A stretch of DNA of 64,000 nt, from NCBI GenBank assembly GCA_039583875.1, contig CM077161.1, forward strand, positions 62,315,885-62,379,884, in the 5' to 3' direction. The notes under the pieces were generated by a model that saw only the letters and a program-made list of their open reading frames with translations, searched no databases and was not told the DNA's origin. A program made the position numbers and the translations under genes. Source of the stretch: Platanthera guangdongensis. Its lineage: Eukaryota; Streptophyta; Magnoliopsida; Asparagales; Orchidaceae. Below, in pieces: positions 56,986-64,000 of this stretch; position 1 is the stretch's first letter, and each line of letters starts with the position of its first letter.

Positions 56986-58720
56986 GTAACGACATCTCTC
57001 CTCTCGGTCCTTAGGATGCATGTATTAGCATCATTTATTTTTCTTTCTCTCTAATTTTTGGGCACCAAACTCTCAAATGAGAGGGGTTTTGGTTTGCCAA
57101 GTTTCAAGAGGAACTTCCGGGTTGATTGAGTCCGTCCCCGGCATTTTTGCATTAGAGATCTGCTTCGCTAGTGGATTAGGCATGGTGGGTGAAGCCGTAG
57201 TCGTGACCGTTAGTCCGACTCGGTGATGTTGCATACGAACTTAGGGATTCGTAGAGTTTTCCGTTGCGGCAAGATGCCGTTTGTGTTGTGGTGGTGATTG
57301 TCCCGTTTGTTATAAAGGGTACGTGTAGTCGGACCCGGACAAGGTTAGCTCCTCGTGGCGGTAGATGGTTTCCTTGAGGGACAAGGTTAGCTCCGTATAA
57401 GTTGGAGATGGTTTCCTTGGTGGACAAGGTTAGCTCCGCACGAGTTGGAGATGGTTTCCTTGGTGTGCGGGAATGCTGCAGTACAATGAGGGATTATGAT
57501 GTATTTAGTCTTGGTTTGTGGTGTGCCAAGGCGTGGCTATGTCTCCGTGGTCGGCTGGCTATCCCGTGACATGTGCGTCATGTGTGGAGAGTGTCCCGGC
57601 GAGACTAGCCCCCTTCTGTGAGACTGACGAGAATGCCAAGCTTGGGGCAAGCCCGGGCAAAGAGGCCATGAGCGGGTGGGGTCCAGCAAGGCTTCTTAGA
57701 ATCGGTCGGTCTGTGTTTGTTGGAATCCTGACATGAGACGTCAGAGCTTGCAGGCAAGCCCGGGGCTAAGCCCTCGAGCGGGTGGGGCCTTGGCAAGAAT
57801 TCCTTGTGGCGGCCTGTGCGCCGTTTGAGGGAGAGGTGTCTCCCTTAGTGTTTGCGGCTTTATGCCAATGGGGAAATGTGAGTACCCAAATGATGTGATG
57901 TTGTGCTAGATGCATACACTGTAGGGTACCTTGGGTGAAGCCCGGGTGTTGCATTCATGTTGCATGGTAGGCCCTTTATTTATATGCTCAACCAATAGAG
58001 AACATGTTTGATGATTGAGACATCCAAGCCTGTTTTAATGCTTTTCTATTTATAGATGTTTATTTGCATATGAAGTGCTGACTTGCAGGTTGGAGGGTTC
58101 CCCGGGGTCCGTTAGGGGCGGCCGGGAGGGGATGTGTTGTTACACAGTTTGAGGTCAGCCTTTGCTGACCCACGTTACTAATAATTTTTACAGGGCAAGG
58201 ATCGCATGCAGAAGCTAGCACGCCGGCCAGAAAGGCCTAAGCCCCATGAAGTATTTTTCCATCTTTTGTAGCACTACAGTTATGATGATGTTTGTTTGAG
58301 ACTATTTTGTCCAGCTTGCATGCCGAGGTAGACTAGGGGTGCTGAGCACATTCATGTTTGATGTACTATTTACTTTTGGACACTTGATGTAAGGCCTTAA
58401 GGCCATTTGTTTACTCTTTAGTGGTGGATAACTTCTAGTCTTGTTTTGTTTCCGCTGTGGTGTGCAAGTGTTTTGAGTTTGGGTAGTTATATCAACTTAT
58501 AATACTAAAGCTGTGGCGTCCGTATGTTGTGGGGCCCTGGCCGGACCCATATTATACGTTCATTACAGGGGAGGTGTTACATTTTGGTATCAAAGCGAGG
58601 TTAGATTCAAGGTTAGTGCGTAGAGAAGTTATCCACATAAGAGTAACGCGGGACCATGAGTGTGCTTATGTTTTAGTCTTGAGATTGGAGACTAATCCCT
58701 TATTTCTTGTCTTCCTGAAG
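56986..58720 (+). other. Candidate leader intron of element H
   Basis: Donor AAG|GTAACG, acceptor TTCTTGTCTTCCTGAAG|AGT after a good pyrimidine stretch; 1735 nt. Includes the LTR end and primer-binding site, as in B. Confidence 0.55.
58585..58596 (+). other. Primer-binding site of element H
   Basis: TGGTATCAAAGC, three bases after the LTR end; one change (A for G at position 9) from the usual iMet complement TGGTATCAGAGC. Confidence 0.85.
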
Positions 58721-59899
58721 AGTGCAAGCAACGAGGCGGGCACTTCAAGAGCAAGGGATGATCTCTCGGCGAGCAGTGCTACTGCTCCAGGTCTTTTGGG
58801 CACGGGTGTAGACCCGGCCGACTTCTGCCGCATGCTTGCAGAAGCGATGGTGGCAGCTCAAGCTGCAGCAGCGGCTCAGGTGGCAACCCCTGCCACACCA
58901 GATACGGCAACGGCCGTGCCAGGAGGAGAAGCCAGGCGAGTGGAGCCTTTGGCGGAGAGGGTAGTTGTCGGACATGGAGATCGGCACCTGAAGTATTTCC
59001 TGAGTTTCCATCCCCCGTCATTCAAGGGAGTTGGTACTCCAACGGATACGGAGGACTGGTGGGTTCGCATTCAAGAGCTGCTAAGGGCGGCAGAGACACC
59101 AGAGGAAAAGAAAGTTGAGTATGCGGCGTTCATGTTGGAAGGAGACGCCAAGTTGTGGTGGGTGAGCCATAGCGGCCTCCAGTTCCCGGGACGCACCCCG
59201 TCAGTGGAAGAGTTCGGGGACGCTTTTCTTAAGAGGTATATTCCAGTTTCAACACGATTGGCCCTGTAGAGGCAGTTTCTGCATCTAATGCAGCGAGACA
59301 AGACAGTGGATGAGTACGTGCAAGAGTTCACCCGTTTGGGTCGTTATGCGAGAACGACTATGGCGGATGAGGTAGAGAGGGATAACCTCTTCTACCAGGG
59401 GCTGAGGGAGAATTTGAGACAACCTCTCATCTCCATGAAGAGAGCCGGATTCAATGAACTAGTTGAGGCTGCCAGGATCTTGGAAAATGATCTAGAGCGA
59501 ACCCAGCGTCGAAAGGGTTTTACTCCCAAGCATGGGGAAGGGAAGCCCTCCCAATCTCACGTAAAGTCTGATGGGAGCAGGTGGAGGAGGAAGCCTCACA
59601 CTTCCAGGACGGGTGAGAGGAGCACTTGGACGCCTGGGGGTTCTCACTCTAGGGGACCGCCGACGTGTTACAACTGCGGGAAGGTTGGACACATAGCTCG
59701 TGCTTATCAGCAAGGGGGAACGGGGCAAGAGTCAAAGCAGGAGCAGTCTGTGCGCTTGGGCCCCAGTGCTGCAGAGAAAGGAAAGATGGCGGAGTCGAGC
59801 GCTTCTCGGTTCCAACCGGTGCAACCAAGGGCTTACAACCTTGGACAGCAGGAAGCAATCCGTCAAACCGATGTGGTGACAGGTATGAAGAAAATATAA
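58721..59899 (+). pseudogene. gag: Gag of element H with one nonsense codon and broken zinc knuckle
   Basis: The frame starts after the acceptor at 58720 (SASNEAGTSRARDDLS) and carries the capsid motifs FHPPSFKGVGTPTDTEDWW, AAFMLEGDAKLWW, FLKRYIPVSTRLAL, EFTRLGRYA and LFYQGLRENLRQ. TAG at 59267-59269 interrupts it after RLAL, probably from CAG or GAG. The zinc knuckle (about 59667-59708) reads CYNCGKVGHIARAY: the last Cys is Tyr. The end DVVTG is followed by the small intron; the exon ends at 59882. Structural particle protein, now defective. The ORF extension upstream to 58529 crosses the primer site from a GTG and is not a real start. Confidence 0.88.
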
Positions 59900-59955
59900 G
59901 TTTGCATTTGTGCTTCATACTTTTAGACCCCCTTTTGTGAGATGTCCTGTTGTAG
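59883..59955 (+). other. Candidate 73-nt gag-pol intron of element H (phase 1)
   Basis: ACAG|GTATGAAG to CCTGTTGTAG|GCTTC, with better donor and acceptor than B. It joins [16 protein letters not shown] in frame. Gag and pol frames overlap here only over 59889-59899, with no obvious slippery site. Confidence 0.6.
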
Positions 59956-62900
59956 GCTTCGTGTTAGTTTCCGGATACCCAGCTAGGGTATTGTTCGATA
60001 CGGGAGCATCGCACTCCTTTCTTGCGGAGTGCTTCGTCCGAAAAATAGGAGTTGGGTCGTTCTCGTCGGGAGCAGAGCTGAAAGTGCGCATGCCCAATGG
60101 GTCATCTATGACCACCGGGGCTAAAGGGCGCATTTGTTGGGAGCTAGACGGAGTTGTCTTCGCTCTGGAAGCAGCAGTGTTACCATTAGTAGAGTTCGAT
60201 GTCATTTTGGGCATAGACTGGCTTATAGAGCAGCGCGCCAGCATTGATTGTTTATCCAAGGTAGTGACTCTAAGGAGTAAGGGGCAAGCGGAAGTCAAAT
60301 TTGAGGGCCTTTGTGGAGTGGTCTGTTCCCTGATTTCAGCCATGCAGTTGGTGCGGGCGGTTAACCAGGGTGGAGTGGCGCTGGTAGCGTTGTTGGAGGT
60401 TTGTCTCTCCCAGCTATCTTTTGAGGAAGTGCCCGTTGTGGCAGAGTTCAAGGATGTGTTTCCGGATGAACTCCCTGGAGCGCCTCCTCGGCGGGAGATC
60501 GACTTCTCGATCGAGTTAGTGCCGGAGGCTAGACCGGTGTCGCATCCTCCATTTAGGATGGCACCAAAGGAGTTGGCGGAACTGAAGGTACAGTTACAGG
60601 AACTGTCGGAGCAAGGGTATATTAGACCCAGCTCTTCACCGTGGAGCGCACCGGTGTTGTTTGTAAAGAAGAAAGACGGTAGCATGCGCCTATGCATAGA
60701 CTACCGAGAGCTGAATAAATTGACCGTCAAGAATAAGTATCCGATCCCTCGGATAGACGATTTGTTTGACCAATTGGTGGGGTCAGTGGTATATTCGAAG
60801 TTGGACTTGAAGTCAGGCTACTATCAGCTACGAATTCGAGATGAGGACATACCCAAAACTGCCTTTGGTACAAGGTATGGACACTTTGAGTTTACAGTGA
60901 TGCCATTCGGGTTGACAAACGCACCATCGGTGTTCATGGATCTGATGAATCGAGTATTTCAGGATTACTTGGATTCGTTTGTGGTTGTCTTCATTGATGA
61001 CATCTTGGTGTACTCCAAGTCCGAAGTGGAACATGAGACCCACTTGAGAGCGGTCCTGCAAGTGTTGAGGGAGAACAAATTGTTTGCAAAGTTCTCAAAG
61101 TGCGAATTCTGGTTAGCCAAGGTGGCATTTTTGGGCCACGTGATTAGTGGTGATGGGGTGGCAGTGGATCCAGCGAAAGTGGAGGCCATCAGAGATTGGC
61201 CGGTGTTGAGGACCGTGGCGGAAGTCCGAAGTTTTCTTGGACTAGCCGGGTATTATAGGAGGTTCGTGGAGAATTTCTCGAAGATAGCTCTACCCCTCAC
61301 CTCTCTCACTCGCAAAGACCATAAGTTTGTGTGGACCCAAGAGTGCAGTCAAGCATTCGAGGCACTGAAGGAGAGGCTTATGATGGCTCCAATCCTGAGT
61401 CTACCGCAAGGGACCGAGGGATTTCAGATCTTCAGTGACGCATCGGGATGCGGTTTGGGTTGCGTTTTGGTGCAGCATGGGAAGGTGATAGCTTTTGGGT
61501 CTAGACAGCTAAAACCGCATGAGAGGAATTACCCCGTCCATGACTTGGAGTTGGCGGCGGTAATCTTCGCGTTGAAAATATGGCGACACTATGTGTATTG
61601 CGCAAGGGTGGAGATCTTCACGGACCATAAAAGCCTGAAGTATCTCTTGGACCAGAAGGACTTGAACATGCGGCAACGCAGATGGGTTGAGTTTCTTGGA
61701 GACTACGAAGTGGCGATTCAGTATACGCCGGGTAAAGCCAATGTGGTGGCGGACGCGTTGAGTAGAAAGTACTCGGGGCAAGGAAATTGGATCGGAGCTC
61801 ATGATGAGCGATTGGTACGGGAATGGGAGTCCCTTGGATTGGAATGTGTTGCGAGAGGCGAGTCTAGCGTGGCTCGGTTGAACTGGATTGAAGTGCAAAA
61901 CGACTTGTCTGATCGTATTCGGGAAGCGACTCGATTAGATGTGGAGTTTCAACCTTTTGTGTTGGAGGCTCAAACGGGCGAGAGCAGCACCTGGGAGATG
62001 ATCGGGGGAATCTTGAGAAAGGATGGAAGGGTTTGTGTACCGCAGTTTGGCAAACTCCGTGAGGAGTTGATGTTTGAGCCTCACTTCTCAAAGTACTCCA
62101 TTCACCCGGGCAGTACAAAGATGTACTTGGATATGAAGAAATCCTTTTGGTGGCCGGGGTTGAAGCGAGATGTAGCTTTGTATGTGAGTCGTTGCCAAAC
62201 ATGTGCCTTGGTGAAGGCCGAATGTCAGAAACTGGGCGGGTTCCTGAAGCCCCTTCCAATTCCTGAGTGGAAATTTGAGGACATCTCCATGGACTTCGTG
62301 CATGGTTTGCCTAAATCGCAGCATGGTAATGATGCTATTTGGGTGATCGTGAATCGCCTAACCAAGGTGGCTCACTTCATCCCGAATCGTAAAGAGGACA
62401 GCGTGGAGAAGCTGGTGGAGTTGTATGTTCGCAACATTGTGCGACTGCACGGAATTCCTAAGAGCATAGTCAGTGATCGCGATGGACGGTTTACGTCCAT
62501 GGACTGGAGATTGGTTCAGAAGAGCTTGGGCACGAAGCTAAAGTTCAGTACGGCGTTCCATCCTCAAACTGATGGGCAAACGAAGAGAACAAACCGTACT
62601 ATGGAGGATATGTTGAGAATGTGCGTTCTTGATTTTGGCAAGAGGTGGGAGGATCACCTCTTCATGGTAGAATTTACGTACAATAACAGTTTTCAAGCTA
62701 GTATAAAGATGGCGCCATACGAAGCTTTGTATGGGAGGCGGTGTCGAACGCCGATGTCTTGGGCAGAGGCGGGAGACACCAAACTTTTGGGAAAGGATGT
62801 GGTAGTTGACGCTTGTGAGTTTGTACGGACCATCCAAGAGCGTATGAAGGTGGCGCAAGACAGGCAAGCAAAATATTTTAATGCTCGTCACCGGAAGTTA

Positions 62901-63404
62901 GAATTTGCAGTTGGTGATTGGGTTTATCTGAAGGTCAAGCCGTTCAAAGGCGTCTCGCGGATTCGCCGACTCAAGAAGTTGAGTCCAAGGTTTTTGGGGA
63001 CTTTTGAAATTGTTGAGCGGGTAGGAGAAGCAGCCTATCGGTTGGCGTTGTCCGCAGATTTGAGTGGATTACATGACGTCTTCCACGTCTCCGTTTTGAG
63101 GAAAGCCTTGGTGGAGGCTAGCGTGGTGATTGAGCCGACATCGGTGCCGATTGAGGAAGACTTGAGGACGCGAGTCCTTCCAATCGCTATAGAAGATTCG
63201 GAGACTCGGTAGTTGCGGAATAAAGAAGTTAAACTTGTGAAAGTTCGATGGGACAACTGCGGTCGTGAGGAGTTCTCTTGGGAACGAGAACAGGCCATGC
63301 TAGAAGACTATCCAGAACTCTTTTTGTCAGGTACAATTTTAGTTTTGTACCTCTTTTGTTTGAAATTTCGGGACGAAATTCTGTTAAGTGGGGGAGAGTT
63401 GTAA
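59956..63404 (+). pseudogene. pol: Pol polyprotein of element H, late nonsense and altered integrase active site
   Basis: Open for about 1085 codons. Protease has [15 protein letters not shown] has [13 protein letters not shown] and FIDDILVYS (about 60988-61014). RNase H has [30 protein letters not shown] and VADALSRK. The integrase zinc finger reads H...IHPG...CQTCA. The core keeps MDF (Asp 62292-62294) and SDRDGRFTS (Asp 62475-62477), but the third catalytic residue is Lys: GQTKR instead of GQTER, AAG at 62583-62585. A conserved Asp is also Asn (VNRLTK, 62352-62354). TAG at 63210-63212 cuts the chromodomain-like tail, which continues [16 protein letters not shown]. As in B, the frame ends at the TGTAA of the 3' LTR. 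Confidence 0.93.
63386..63399 (+). other. Polypurine tract of element H
   Basis: AAGTGGGGGAGAGT directly before the 3' LTR, preceded by the near-palindrome ATTTCGGGACGAAAT. Confidence 0.85.
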
Positions 63405-64000
63405 CACCCCAGTTTTGCTAGAGAGTCAGTGTGCGGTTCTGGAAAATTTTTGGGTTTCTGGCAGGAGGCACACGACCTGCAACACGGGCATGTCGCAGGG
63501 CGTGTCGAGGCCATGTCGACACTCGGCCCAAGTTTCGACACTTTTGCTCGACAAAGTGTCGAGAGTGTGGCACACGGCCTGCGACACGGGCGTGTCGCAG
63601 GGCGTGTCGAGGCCATGTCGACACTCGGCCCAAGTGTCGACACTTTTGCTCGACAAAGTGTCGAGAGGGTGGCACACGGCCTGCGACACGGGCGTGTCGC
63701 AGGGCGTGTCGAGGCCATGTCGACACTCGGCCCAAGTGTCGACACTTTTGCTCGACAAGGTGTCGAGACTGGGGCACACGGCCTGTGACACGGGCGTGTC
63801 GCAGGGCGTGTCCCGCTTGGTCGACGAACTTCGCTCGACGTTTTTCCGCGGTGTCGACACAAAGCCTGTCGACGGGTGTCGAGACTTGGCACACGGCTTG
63901 GGACACGGGCGTGTCCCAGGCCGTGTCATCTCTCGGGTTGGTTTCGGGGCCGTGTTGTTGGAGCCACACGGCCGGCCACACGACCGTGTCACTGGGGACA
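63400..64000 (+). repeat. 3' LTR of element H, first 601 bp
   Basis: TGTAACACCCCAG..., collinear with 55957-56557 of the 5' LTR and cut by the window end. All three 101-bp repeats carry GGCCATGTCG where the 5' LTR has GGCCGTGTCG. Confidence 0.95.

Larger units (their letters stand above)
55957..58581 (+). repeat. 5' LTR of element H
   Basis: TGTAACACCCCAG...GAGGTGTTACA. It has three clean 101-bp repeats with palindromes at the left, a start exon at 56962-56985, then a long U5-side segment holding three near-copies of GACAAGGTTAGCTCC (about 57337, 57380 and 57423). Frames open on both strands at 55970-56640 are due to stop-free repeats and are not genes. Confidence 0.93.
55957..64000 (+). mobile_element. 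Element H: recent gypsy chromovirus, right end outside window
   Basis: 5' LTR 55957-58581 (2625 bp), primer site, gag, pol, purine tract and 3' LTR from 63400 to the window end. Over the about 600 bp of both LTRs visible, some 15 differences were counted by hand, so H is younger than A, C and G. It is inserted in element G's gag; the left flank GTGGG should reappear after the 3' LTR. Three nonsense or active-site changes (below) make it defective. Confidence 0.93.

Noticed and set aside
58529..58720. Gag of H starting at the upstream GTG at 58529
   Set aside because: That extension runs through the LTR end and primer-binding site and has no ATG or similarity to gag; it is open by chance.

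Overview
The window is plant nuclear heterochromatin built almost entirely from nested LTR retrotransposons. The evidence is TGTAAC...GTTACA and TG...TCTTACA LTRs, initiator-Met-tRNA-type primer sites (TGGTATCA...), Ty3/gypsy chromovirus polyproteins ending in a chromodomain (Del/Tekay-like), and Copia pieces with the C-run LTR end typical of plant elements. I see no host gene, tRNA, rRNA or CRISPR array. The species cannot be named; the nesting and GT-AG splice signals point to a large-genome seed plant.

Layout. Element A (1-6021, +): decayed gypsy element with 3' LTR 3920-6021. Element B (6183-15690, +): complete gypsy element with 2.3-kb LTRs, 5-bp target duplication CTACC, intact gag, and one nonsense codon in pol. 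A and B are relatives that both landed in the 5' LTR of a third element, C, only 161 bp apart (C = 6022-6182 plus 15691-28414). C has ~5-kb LTRs and is heavily mutated. Its 3' LTR is fused to the last part of element D (chromodomain end plus a 4.7-kb LTR). This C/D fusion is tandemly duplicated as a 7.5-kb unit (24991-32502 and 32503-40018). Then follow a Copia-type LTR (41038-42582), a minus-strand LTR related to C/D (42994 to about 45430), unclassified coding debris (45.4-46.6 kb), a 5' half of a minus-strand Copia element F (47032-50136), and a decayed minus-strand gypsy element G (50137-55956). Element H (55957 to the window end, +) is inserted in G's gag and is relatively young.

The most interesting pattern is how Gag and Pol appear to be expressed. 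In B and H the gag frame has no usable ATG. The LTRs of A, B, G and H all carry, about 1 kb in, a 24-nt ATG segment reading M-A-(P/R)-K-R-x-x-(R/K), changed mostly synonymously and ending exactly at a splice donor (GTAACG). Joining it to an acceptor just before gag is in phase 0 in both B and H, placing LTR end and primer-binding site inside a 1.5-1.7-kb intron. A second small intron (73-76 nt, phase 1) would join gag to protease in B and H, with degraded counterparts in A, C and G. The C/D lineage LTRs carry an analogous 42-nt ATG segment ending in AAG|GT. Together this suggests a spliced Gag-Pol mRNA distinct from the unspliced genomic RNA. These LTRs also carry arrays of CG-rich near-palindromes (GACACGGGCGTGTC type) with a period of about 101 bp. 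All splicing statements are inference from sequence and need transcript data.
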